From Anaerolineaceae bacterium (lineage in GTDB: Bacteria > Chloroflexota > Anaerolineae > Aggregatilineales > Phototrophicaceae), in the NCBI GenBank assembly GCA_028818375.1, contig JAPPOB010000010.1:1178001-1242000 (forward strand): a stretch of DNA of 64,000 nt. Direction: 5' to 3'. Numbering within the stretch: position 1 is the first letter of the stretch; each line of letters opens with the position of its first letter. Made by a program: the position numbers and the translations under genes. The notes under the pieces were generated by a model. The model was given only the letters and a program-made list of their open reading frames with translations, was not told the DNA's origin and made no database searches. Shown piece after piece: positions 7,167-14,956 of the stretch.

Positions 7167-8951
7167 ATGTCAGTCCTGCCCTTCCCCTCCTTCCTTGATG
7201 ACGTGAAAGAAAAGGGCTTGCGCAAGGCCGTCTTTGAGGGAGCGGACGAAGTTGTCGAAAGGCTGACGGCGGGCCTGAACGTCCAGGACGTCCGTGACGC
7301 GCTGCGCGGCGAGGACCCCACTCGCCGCCCCAACCCCCGTCTGCAACCGCACGCCGACGGTTTCTGGCTGCACATGCGCCCCAGTTACTACAACCGCCAG
7401 GTGACGGGTCTCTATCCTTCCTTCCGCCTGGGCTGGCTCTCCACCTATTTCGTCTTCTTCGAGACGATCACCGGCATCATCCTGATGTTCTGGTACACGC
7501 CCTCGCCGGAGATCGCCTACGGCAACATGCTCAGCATGCTCAACAACGTGCCTTTCGGCCAGTTCACGCGTGACCTGCACCGGTTGGGTGCGGAGGCCAT
7601 GGTGCTCATCGTCTTCCTCCACATGCTGCGCACCTTTTATACAGGCAGTTACAAAAAACCGCGGCAGTTCACCTGGTTCACCGGAGTCCTGCTGCTCATT
7701 TTTACCGGCTTCCTCAGCTTCACCGGCTACCTGCTGCCCTGGGACCAGCTGGCCCTCTGGGCGGTCACCATCGGCGCGAGCATGGCCGAGGCGACGCCCC
7801 TGGTTGGCGAGCAGGTCAACCTGCTGGTCCGTGGCGGACCCGAAATGGGCGCCAACGGCCTGCTGCGCTTTTACATGGCGCACGTGCTGCTCCTGCCGGT
7901 CCTGCTATTCATTTTCACAGGCGTGCATTATTACAAGGTGGTCATCCACGGTCACAGCCTGCCCCCACGTGAGGAAAACCCGGGCGAAGACACGGCCAAG
8001 CGCGTCCCGCTGGACCGCCGCGTCTACTTCATCCCGGATGTCCTGACCAGCGAACTGATGTGGTTCGGGGTGACGTCCTTCATCCTGATCGTGCTCTGCA
8101 TCTGGTTCTATCACGCGCCCCTGGAAAGCCACGCCGACCCGCAGGTCACGCCACTTGGCACCACCGCCCCCTGGTATTTCCTCTGGATCCAGGGCGCCCT
8201 CAAGCTGGGCGACAAGACCTTCTGGGGAGTCATCTTCCCGGGCATCCTGCTCGGTTTCCTCATGGTCGTGCCCTACATTGACCTGAATCCGGCGCGCCGC
8301 TTCGCCCAGCGTCGCCTGGCATTCAGTATTTCCTTCCTGATGCTGACCGCCCTGGTGGTGACCAGCTACATGGGCCTTGCGGAATTTGGCGTCGCCACCG
8401 CGCCGGACCAGGAGATTCTCAACGAACTGACCTTCGAGCCGGCCCACAACCACATGGGGCTGCTGCGTCCTGTCAACTTTGACCAGCTGGCGACGGGCGC
8501 CTTCACCACGCGCGAGTTCGCGGGCGGCGCCGAGCACGGACCGTCGGGCGTGGCGGCCTTCAACGACATGCTGCAGCAAAACGGGGAAATGGAGCATTTG
8601 CTGGAGCATCTGGAAACCCAGTTTTTGAGCCTGCCAACCCTGCGCTTCACGCCAGTCCCGGCCAACGCGCCCGAGTTGGTCCATGTGCTGGAGGAGTTCG
8701 CCCACCTGCTGGAGGCCGAGCAGGTCGAGTTGCTGGACAGCTGGGGCGTGGTCATCATCACGCCCAACCAGGGCAACCTGAAGCGTCTGGACGTGGTGAT
8801 CAACTGGCAGGAAGTCGAGATCGTCGGCGGCACTCCCGTGCTGGATGACAGCGGCAACCCGATTCCGGTTTTCAATGACGATGGAGCGCCCGTGCGGCGC
8901 ACCAGCAGTGTGCACATTTTTATCAACGAACAGTCGGGTTACTTCAACTAA
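7167..8951 (+). CDS. qcrB: Cytochrome b of the bc complex, with long C-terminal extension
   Basis: Start chosen at ATG 7167 (GGAGAG seven bases upstream) rather than the GTG two codons earlier. The 594-residue protein contains the full cytochrome b: paired heme His in DLHRLG...FLHMLRTF and FYMAHVL...TGVHYYKV, FTGYLLPWDQ, and the C-terminal helices with the Qo-loop motif APWY at residues 334-337 in place of the common PEWY. After the last helix (about residue 400) a ~180-residue soluble tail without heme motifs follows. The gene overlaps the next start by one base (TAATG), so stoichiometric translation is likely. Confidence 0.92.
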   Translation: MSVLPFPSFLDDVKEKGLRKAVFEGADEVVERLTAGLNVQDVRDALRGEDPTRRPNPRLQPHADGFWLHMRPSYYNRQVTGLYPSFRLGWLSTYFVFFETITGIILMFWYTPSPEIAYGNMLSMLNNVPFGQFTRDLHRLGAEAMVLIVFLHMLRTFYTGSYKKPRQFTWFTGVLLLIFTGFLSFTGYLLPWDQLALWAVTIGASMAEATPLVGEQVNLLVRGGPEMGANGLLRFYMAHVLLLPVLLFIFTGVHYYKVVIHGHSLPPREENPGEDTAKRVPLDRRVYFIPDVLTSELMWFGVTSFILIVLCIWFYHAPLESHADPQVTPLGTTAPWYFLWIQGALKLGDKTFWGVIFPGILLGFLMVVPYIDLNPARRFAQRRLAFSISFLMLTALVVTSYMGLAEFGVATAPDQEILNELTFEPAHNHMGLLRPVNFDQLATGAFTTREFAGGAEHGPSGVAAFNDMLQQNGEMEHLLEHLETQFLSLPTLRFTPVPANAPELVHVLEEFAHLLEAEQVELLDSWGVVIITPNQGNLKRLDVVINWQEVEIVGGTPVLDDSGNPIPVFNDDGAPVRRTSSVHIFINEQSGYFN

Positions 8952-10201
8952 TGGACCTGCAACGACTCCTTATCGACCGGATGGAAAACCGCATTCTGGT
9001 CGGCCTCACCATGGTGTTGGCTTCCATGGTCCTCGTTGGCTGGGTCGCCATCAATGAAACCGGGCGCATGGCGTCCTTCCAGCAGCAGCATCTGGCGCGC
9101 TCCGTCGAAAAGGGTGCGGAACTCTTTTCGAGTAGCTGCGCCACCTGCCACGGGAACTCCGGTGAAGGCAGCGCCCGCGCGCCCGGGCTGAACAACCCGC
9201 AACTTTTCGGCCACGACTACCTCGCTCCCCTGGATACACAGATCGCCGCGGTTGAGACCCGCATCGCCCGCTTCGAAAGCCTGACCGCCACCATGGTGGA
9301 TGAGGAAGCGCGGTCGCAATTGAGCGAGGAGGAATTCACCGCCGTGCAGGCTGATCTGGCCGCCATCATCGAGCAATTTGGCGAGGACCCGCTGACGTCG
9401 CTCAACGGGGAGCTGACGACCCTGGTCACCAACCGCGCCAACCTCATATTGCAGATGCAGAGCGCCATCGATCGCGGTTACGACCCCGAAGACCCCTCGC
9501 GCATGAACAACGTCGGCTGGGGCAGTACGCTCGAGACCTTTGTGCTGACCACTCTGGTCTCCGGGCGCCCGGTAAGTACCAACTACTGGCCGGAACCCAT
9601 GGCCGCCTGGTCCCAGACCGCCGGCGGACCGTTGCGGGACGACCAGTTGCAGGACCTGGCCAACTATGTGCTGAACTGGGGTCATGAACGCAACTGGACT
9701 CTGGAAGACCTGCTGCGCGTGCAGCAATTTGCCAAGGAACCCGTCGAGGGCGCCGTGCAAATCGTGGAGAACCCCGTCGCGGCGGAGATTATCGACATCC
9801 AGTTCGCCGACGTCACCGGTCGCCGCGATGAAATTGATGCTGTCGTCGCGCGGGCGCTGGACGAGATGGCCGAACTGACCGGCGACCCCAACAACGGGCA
9901 ATCGCTCTACAACGGTTCGCTGGCCTGCTCCGCCTGCCACAATCTGGCGACCGTCGCACCGCCGACCGAGGGCACCTTCACCCGGGTGCAGGACACGCGC
10001 CTGGCGGACCCGAACCTGGCCGGTTACAGCGCCGAACACTACATCGTCGAAAGCATCCTGGCGCCCAACGCCCACGTGGTGGAAGGCTACCCGGCCAACA
10101 ACATGCCGCAGAACTTCGGCGAGCGCCTGGACGCCCAGTTGCTGGCTGACCTCGTCGCCTACCTGAGCAGTCAGGACGGCGCCGATCCTCTGGCGAACTG
10201 A
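8951..10201 (+). CDS. Membrane-anchored di-heme cytochrome c of the bc complex
   Basis: A 416-residue protein with one N-terminal membrane helix (about residues 17-34) and two c-type heme sites: CATCH at residues 63-67 and CSACH at 326-330. Between them is a ~200-residue helical insertion (ETRIARFES... and EEFTAVQADLAAIIEQ) that looks coiled-coil-like. Distal Met candidates lie in the GYPANNMPQNF segment for the C-terminal heme. It is probably the QcrC/cytochrome c1 role, taking electrons from the Rieske protein. The start overlaps the qcrB stop. Confidence 0.85.
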   Translation: MDLQRLLIDRMENRILVGLTMVLASMVLVGWVAINETGRMASFQQQHLARSVEKGAELFSSSCATCHGNSGEGSARAPGLNNPQLFGHDYLAPLDTQIAAVETRIARFESLTATMVDEEARSQLSEEEFTAVQADLAAIIEQFGEDPLTSLNGELTTLVTNRANLILQMQSAIDRGYDPEDPSRMNNVGWGSTLETFVLTTLVSGRPVSTNYWPEPMAAWSQTAGGPLRDDQLQDLANYVLNWGHERNWTLEDLLRVQQFAKEPVEGAVQIVENPVAAEIIDIQFADVTGRRDEIDAVVARALDEMAELTGDPNNGQSLYNGSLACSACHNLATVAPPTEGTFTRVQDTRLADPNLAGYSAEHYIVESILAPNAHVVEGYPANNMPQNFGERLDAQLLADLVAYLSSQDGADPLAN

Positions 10202-10222
10202 TCGGAGAACGAGACTTGTGAG

Positions 10223-10249
10223 CGCGCCTCTCGCCACGTCGGAGGCGCG
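10223..10249 (+). terminator. GC-rich hairpin after the bc complex genes
   Basis: CGCGCCTC (10223-10230) and GAGGCGCG (10242-10249) form an 8-bp stem with an 11-base loop, directly after the cytochrome c stop. There is no T run, so it may be a partial terminator, a processing site or a 3' stabiliser rather than a classical terminator. Confidence 0.4.
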
Positions 10250-10276
10250 TTCCCGTCCCTGGAGAAACGGCAACGC

Positions 10277-10738
10277 ATGCAACCCTTCTTTTCCGACTAC
10301 CTGAAATCGCTGGAAGCCCTGTTCGGGGACTTCTCCGATCTGCTGGAGGGGCTGCCGCAGGAAGCGCTGGACTGGCGGCCGGGGGCCGACACCAGTTCCC
10401 TGGCGGTGCTGGCCGTACACACCGCCGGTTCCACCCGCTACCGTCTGGGCGAAGTCTGCCTCGGTGAGCCGCCCACGCGCGACCGGCCGGGGGAATTCAG
10501 AACGGCTGACATGGACGCCCCTGCTTTGCAGGCATTTTTGCAGGACACCGTGGAGCATGCACGCCAGTCGCTGGCCCAACTGGAAATGGACGACCTGTCG
10601 CGCATTCGCCCCATGCCCGGCCGGGGCATGGAAGTCAGCATCGCCCAGGCCCTGCTGCAGGCGCTGGAACACGGTTCCCAGCACCTGGGCCACGCCCAGA
10701 TAACCCTGCAGATGTGGCAGCAACGTGCCAGGTCGTAG
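10277..10738 (+). CDS. DinB-family protein
   Basis: A 153-residue four-helix DinB/YfiT-like protein. The metal-binding His pattern is present: His in LAVHTAGSTRY and the pair in LEHGSQHLGHAQITLQMW. DinB-fold proteins include thiol transferases (bacillithiol or mycothiol dependent) and many of unknown function; the substrate cannot be told here. It sits between the bc complex genes and the ccm genes on the same strand, with GGAG 12 bases before the ATG. Confidence 0.8.
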   Translation: MQPFFSDYLKSLEALFGDFSDLLEGLPQEALDWRPGADTSSLAVLAVHTAGSTRYRLGEVCLGEPPTRDRPGEFRTADMDAPALQAFLQDTVEHARQSLAQLEMDDLSRIRPMPGRGMEVSIAQALLQALEHGSQHLGHAQITLQMWQQRARS

Positions 10739-10744
10739 CGGAGA

Positions 10745-10984
10745 ATGGCAGGCATGATCCGTCAACTCAATCGACTGTCGCGAATTTTGCCCGGCATCGC
10801 CCTGCTGCTCGGCGCCGGTATCGCCTTCGCCCAGGAAGAGACGGCCGAGGCCGCCAGCGACCTGGATCCGGCCGGGCCCGGCGGCATCACGACCCTGATA
10901 TTTTTGCTGGGCGTGACCGGCATCCTCGTCGCGGGCGGTATTCATATCGCGCGCGACAGTTTCCGTCAGGACGACGACTCCTGA
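10745..10984 (+). CDS. Small membrane protein ahead of ccmE
   Basis: A 79-residue protein with an N-terminal signal-like hydrophobic segment ending near AFAQ (residues 1-30) and a second membrane helix (TTLIFLLGVTGILVAGGIHIA), then a short charged tail. GGAG lies just before the ATG. It is six bases from the DinB gene and precedes ccmE; a role in cytochrome c assembly or in the bc complex is suggested only by position. No family recognised. Confidence 0.6.
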   Translation: MAGMIRQLNRLSRILPGIALLLGAGIAFAQEETAEAASDLDPAGPGGITTLIFLLGVTGILVAGGIHIARDSFRQDDDS

Positions 10985-11036
10985 AGCGCCCGCAGCCGAC
11001 CATGACGCGGAATGCGGCGTCCGCCACGGTGTAAGG

Positions 11037-11579
11037 ATGACTGAGGCCACCTGGGAAAAGACCGCCATCTCGGCGCAACGCTTCAGTGGACGGCGGCGCG
11101 CTGCCCGGCGTCTGCACTTTCTGCTGGCCGGGCTGCTCATACTGGTGGCCAGCGTCTGGCTCATCATCTCCGGCACCGCCAGCGGGGCGCGCTATTTCAT
11201 CAGCGTCGACGAACTGGTCAGCAACCCGCAGTGGTCCGGGGTGACCGTTCGCGTCTCCGGCGCCGTGCTGGGGCCCAGCATCACGTGGGACCCCGACTCC
11301 CTGACGATCGCCTTCACCATGGCCGCCATCCCGGCGCGCTTTGACGACCTGGCCACGGCCCTGCATGATGCCGTCAGTGACCCCTCGGTCACGCGTCTGG
11401 AGGTCGTCGTGCCGGACCAGCCCAAACCGGACCTGCTGCAACACGAGGCCCAGGCCATCCTCACCGGTCGACTTGGCGCCGATGGCGTGTTTACGGCCAG
11501 CGAACTGCTGCTTAAGTGCCCCAGCCGCTTCGAGGAAGCCGTTCCGGACCCCGCCATTGCAGGGCACCCGGACCTCTGA
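11037..11579 (+). CDS. ccmE: Cytochrome c heme chaperone CcmE, Cys-type
   Basis: A 180-residue periplasmic heme chaperone anchored by one N-terminal helix (about residues 27-46), followed by an OB-fold domain (GVTVRVSGAVLGPS, FTMAAIPARF). At the position of the heme-attaching His of the common HxxxY motif, the sequence reads LLLKCPSRFEE, so Cys161 replaces His and Phe165 replaces Tyr. Cys-type (CxxxY) CcmE is known from some archaea and sulfate reducers; the Phe is an additional change. It is the first ccm gene, followed by ccmF three bases after the stop. The ribosome site is poor (AAGG directly abuts the ATG). Confidence 0.88.
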   Translation: MTEATWEKTAISAQRFSGRRRAARRLHFLLAGLLILVASVWLIISGTASGARYFISVDELVSNPQWSGVTVRVSGAVLGPSITWDPDSLTIAFTMAAIPARFDDLATALHDAVSDPSVTRLEVVVPDQPKPDLLQHEAQAILTGRLGADGVFTASELLLKCPSRFEEAVPDPAIAGHPDL

Positions 11580-11582
11580 GTC

Positions 11583-13646
11583 GTGCTGGCCGAAATCGGC
11601 CTGGGCGCCCTGCTGCTGGCCTTTACGGTGGCCTTTTTCGCCCTGCTCACCGCCGTCGGCGCCGGCCTGCGAAACAGGGATGACTGGCTGCGCAGCGCGC
11701 GCAACGCCGCCCTGCTGACCTTCCCTCTGCTGCTCTGCAGCGCCTCGGCCCTGTTGCTGGCGCTGCTCAACGGTCACTACCAGGTCAGCTACGTCTGGTC
11801 GGTCACCGACCCGACCACGCCGTCCTTCTACCGCTTCACCGCGCTCTGGGGGTCACAACAGGGTTCGCTGCTTTTCTGGTCGCTGCTCCTGAGCCTCTAT
11901 TGTTTCAGCGCCATTCTGCTCAGCTGGCGCGAACATCGCCGTCTGATGCCGGGCGTCATCGCCGTGACCATGGCCACCCTGGCTTTTTTCCTCGCGCTGT
12001 CCCTGATGCTGGAAAACCCCTTTGAGCGCTTCTGGCTGGCCGCGGACGGGGATGTGCTGCGCGACGTTTTCATCCCCGCCGGCGCCCGCGCGCCGGACCT
12101 CGAACGCCTGGCCGCCACGGCCAACGGGCTCAACCCACTCCTGCGCCACTTCGGTATGATCATCCATCCACCCATGCTCTACCTGGGCTTCACCGGCTTC
12201 GTCATTCCCTTCGCCTTCGCCCTGGCCGCCCTGGCCTCCGGCGACCTCTCTGCCGCCTGGATTCGCGCAACCCGCCGCTGGACCCTGCTGGCCTGGATGT
12301 TTCTCGGTCTCGGGCTGCTGCTGGGTGGCCGCTGGGCCTATGACGTGCTCGGCTGGGGCGGTTACTGGGGTTGGGACCCGGTCGAAAATGCCGCCCTGCT
12401 GCCCTGGCTGACCGGCACGGCCTTCCTGCATTCCGTGCTGATTCAGGAGAAGCGCGGCATGTTGCGCCTGTGGAACATGCTGCTGGTGATCTTCGCCTTC
12501 TCCGCCGTGCTCTTCGGCACCTTCGCCACCCGCAGCGGCCTCATCGAGAGCGTCCACAGCTTCGCCCGCAGCGAGATTGGTTTTCCGCTATTCGCCTTCT
12601 GGTCGGTTATGACCCTGGTCGCCCTCGGCCTCACGCTCTGGCGCCAGCGTCAGGGTCTGCTGCGCGATGAGCGCGCCTTTGCCGGGCTGTTGGGGCGCGA
12701 ATCGCTTTTCGTGCTCAACAACATGGTCTTCGCCGCCCTCTTCATCGCCATCTTCTGGGGCAGCTTCGGCGCCCCCCTGGTCAGCGAGGTCCTGCTGGAC
12801 GCGCCCATCACCCTGGGCGTCGACTACTATCAGCAAGTGACCCCACCGCTCTTCGCCATCCTCTTCCTGCTGATGGGCCTGGCGCCGCTGGCGGCCTGGG
12901 GCAACAGCTCCCTGCGCCGCATGGGCACGGGATTGCGCGCGCCCCTTTTGCTCACCCTGCCCTTGCTCGCGCTTCTGGCCCTGGCGGGCATGCGTACGCC
13001 GGTGGCGCTGCTGGCTTACGGCCTCGTCACGCTGGCCGGCATGGTAGCCCTTGCCGAAATAATCCGCGGCGCGCGGGCGCGCGTACACGCCTGGGGCGAA
13101 TCCTGGCCGCAGGCCCTGCGCGCGCTGTTCAGCCGCAACCGCGGGCGTTACGGCGGCTACGTCGTGCACCTGGGCGTCACCGTGATCGGCATCGGCGTCA
13201 TCGGCAGCACGCTCTTCCAGGCCGAAACGCAACGCACCCTGGCCCGCGGCGAGTCCCTCACGCTGCAGAACTACGAACTGCGCTACGAGGGCTTTAACGA
13301 AGCGCTCGCCGGCGACGGTCGTCTGCTGCGGGTCGCCGTCGTCACGCTCAGCCGCGAAGGCCGGGAAATCGCGACTCTGCGGCCGCGCATCGACGTGTTC
13401 CCGCAGCAGCCCATGACCATCGCCGGCATCCACAGCAGCGCCGAAAACGACGTCTACGTGCTCTTGACCGGCCATGACGAGAGCGGCGCGCGCGCGACCT
13501 TCCGCCTGACCATCAACCCGCTGATTAATTTCGTCTGGTGGGGCGGGTTGCTGCTGCTCGCAGGGACCCTGATCGCCGCCTGGCCGGGTGGGGCGAACGT
13601 CGCTACGCGTCGGCAGGACTCCGCCTTGCAGGAAGCGCAGGCATGA
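11583..13646 (+). CDS. ccmF: Cytochrome c heme lyase subunit CcmF
   Basis: A 687-residue polytopic membrane protein beginning with GTG three bases after ccmE. It has the WWD-type heme-handling motif WGGYWGWDPVENA, conserved His in FGMIIHPPMLYLG and SVLIQEKRGML, and about 15 predicted helices with a C-terminal periplasmic domain. With CcmH it ligates heme from CcmE to apocytochromes. It overlaps ccmH by four bases (ATGA). Confidence 0.95.
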   Translation: MLAEIGLGALLLAFTVAFFALLTAVGAGLRNRDDWLRSARNAALLTFPLLLCSASALLLALLNGHYQVSYVWSVTDPTTPSFYRFTALWGSQQGSLLFWSLLLSLYCFSAILLSWREHRRLMPGVIAVTMATLAFFLALSLMLENPFERFWLAADGDVLRDVFIPAGARAPDLERLAATANGLNPLLRHFGMIIHPPMLYLGFTGFVIPFAFALAALASGDLSAAWIRATRRWTLLAWMFLGLGLLLGGRWAYDVLGWGGYWGWDPVENAALLPWLTGTAFLHSVLIQEKRGMLRLWNMLLVIFAFSAVLFGTFATRSGLIESVHSFARSEIGFPLFAFWSVMTLVALGLTLWRQRQGLLRDERAFAGLLGRESLFVLNNMVFAALFIAIFWGSFGAPLVSEVLLDAPITLGVDYYQQVTPPLFAILFLLMGLAPLAAWGNSSLRRMGTGLRAPLLLTLPLLALLALAGMRTPVALLAYGLVTLAGMVALAEIIRGARARVHAWGESWPQALRALFSRNRGRYGGYVVHLGVTVIGIGVIGSTLFQAETQRTLARGESLTLQNYELRYEGFNEALAGDGRLLRVAVVTLSREGREIATLRPRIDVFPQQPMTIAGIHSSAENDVYVLLTGHDESGARATFRLTINPLINFVWWGGLLLLAGTLIAAWPGGANVATRRQDSALQEAQA

Positions 13647-14107
13647 AGGGGACACTGCTGGCGCTGGTCCTGACCTTGTTGACGCTGCCCGTGCTGGCCC
13701 AGCCGGCCAGCGACGACGAGGTCAACAGGGTCGCCGCCCGCCTCTATTGCCCTGTCTGCGAATACGTGCCGCTGGACGACTGCGAGACGGCGGCCTGCCG
13801 TCAATGGAAGGCCGAAATCCGACACCAGCTGGACGCCGGTCAGTCGCCCCAGGCGATCATCGACGACTTTGTCGCGCGCTTCGGCCAGCAGGTAGTCGGC
13901 ACGCCGACGGACCCGACCCTGCGCGCCCTGGCCCTCCTGACGCCCTGGGCGCTGGCGCTGGGCGCCCTCCTGCCTGGCGCGCTGCTGCTGCGCCGCTGGG
14001 CCCGTCAGCGGAAAACAGCGACCCCGTCACAGGATGCGCTTGAAGCGCAGGACGCGCAAAATGACTACCGCGCGCGCGTTGAGGCCGATCTCCATGCCCG
14101 ACGCTGA
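13643..14107 (+). CDS. ccmH: Cytochrome c assembly thiol reductase CcmH
   Basis: The ATG at 13643 overlaps the ccmF stop; the frame is open upstream but only as a ccmF shadow. The 154-residue protein has a signal peptide (cleavage near VLAQ), then AARLYCPVCEYVPLDDC with the CxxC pair Cys36/Cys39 (family LRCxxC, with Tyr replacing Arg), two further cysteines (47, 52), a three-helix bundle, and a C-terminal membrane helix. It reduces the apocytochrome CxxCH disulfide for heme attachment. Its presence beside a Cys-type CcmE is noteworthy. Confidence 0.9.
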   Translation: MKGTLLALVLTLLTLPVLAQPASDDEVNRVAARLYCPVCEYVPLDDCETAACRQWKAEIRHQLDAGQSPQAIIDDFVARFGQQVVGTPTDPTLRALALLTPWALALGALLPGALLLRRWARQRKTATPSQDALEAQDAQNDYRARVEADLHARR

Positions 14108-14660
14108 ACTCATGCCAGGCGAAGTCGCCAGGCCTGCGGCGCGCAACCATCCCGGCCTGCTGGCCCTGACGGCCGTCGTGCTGCTGCTCAGCGTCTTTTT
14201 CGGCATCGCCTTCTCGCGCAGTAACTACACTCAGCCCGAAGCCGGCGCGGCGCCAGGCTTTGAGGTCACGACTTTCGCCGGGGAATCGCTGCGTCTGGCG
14301 GACCTGCGCGGCCAGGTCGTGGTGCTCAATTTCTGGGCCAGCTGGTGCGGCCCCTGCCGCGTGGAAGCGCCGGTGTTGCAGGCGGTCCACGAGCGCTGGC
14401 GCGAGCGCGGCGTCACTGTACTGGGTCTGACCTACACCGACGTCGACCGGCATTCACTGGCCTTCATCGAGGAATTCGGTCTGACCTACCCCAACGCACC
14501 CGACCGCGGCAACCGGGTCTCCGGTCGCTACAACATCCAGGGCGTGCCGGAGACTTTCGTCATCGACCAGCAGGGCGATATCGCCCACTTTTTCTACGCC
14601 GCCGTCAACCAAACAGCGCTGGAGAACGTGCTCTCGCGGCTGCTGCCTGGCGCCGCATGA
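14094..14660 (+). CDS. Thioredoxin-like protein CcmG/ResA
   Basis: A 188-residue membrane-anchored thioredoxin-fold protein: one helix at about residues 22-40, then NFWASWCGPC with the catalytic pair Cys85/Cys88, and the cis-Pro loop GVPETFVID. It keeps cytochrome c precursors or CcmH reduced outside the membrane. The start is uncertain: ATG 14094 (GAGG nine bases upstream) is chosen over 14061 and 14112; it overlaps the ccmH end by 14 bases. It overlaps the next gene by ATGA. Confidence 0.9.
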   Translation: MPDAELMPGEVARPAARNHPGLLALTAVVLLLSVFFGIAFSRSNYTQPEAGAAPGFEVTTFAGESLRLADLRGQVVVLNFWASWCGPCRVEAPVLQAVHERWRERGVTVLGLTYTDVDRHSLAFIEEFGLTYPNAPDRGNRVSGRYNIQGVPETFVIDQQGDIAHFFYAAVNQTALENVLSRLLPGAA

Positions 14661-14956
14661 GTCTCGCCGGCGCGCTCTTTTTTCTGATCTGCCTGGCCAT
14701 CTGTACCCTGCTGGTCCTCGCGCCCCTGCGCTCCCGGCGGGGCGGCGACCGGAGCGACAGTAGCGGGTCGCAGGAACGCGAGCGCCTGCTCCAGCGCTAC
14801 GAAGCTGCGTTGACGGCCCTGCGCGACCTCGATGAAGACCGCCTGACAGGCAAGATCGACGATGACAGCCATGCGCAGGAGCGCGAGATTCTGCTGCAGC
14901 AGGGAGAAGAGCTGCTGGCGGCCCTGGACGCGCTGGAAGGGGAAAGGCGAGGGTGA
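14657..14956 (+). CDS. CcmI-like small membrane protein
   Basis: A 99-residue protein in the ATGA overlap with the thioredoxin gene. It has one N-terminal membrane helix (about residues 3-24), then charged helices: RLLQRYEAALTALRDLDEDRLTGKID and EILLQQGEELLAALDALE. The LRDLDEDRLTGKI stretch resembles the N-terminal part of CcmI, which helps deliver apocytochromes; the C-terminal TPR half of proteobacterial CcmI is absent. It ends in a GTGA overlap with the next gene. Confidence 0.65.
   Translation: MSLAGALFFLICLAICTLLVLAPLRSRRGGDRSDSSGSQERERLLQRYEAALTALRDLDEDRLTGKIDDDSHAQEREILLQQGEELLAALDALEGERRG

Noticed and set aside
8948..11176. Very long minus-strand open frame (742 codons) opposite the cytochrome c, DinB and ccmE genes
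   Set aside because: It lies antisense to genes with clear CxxCH and family motifs and encodes a Gln/His/Arg-rich sequence typical of GC-driven shadow frames.
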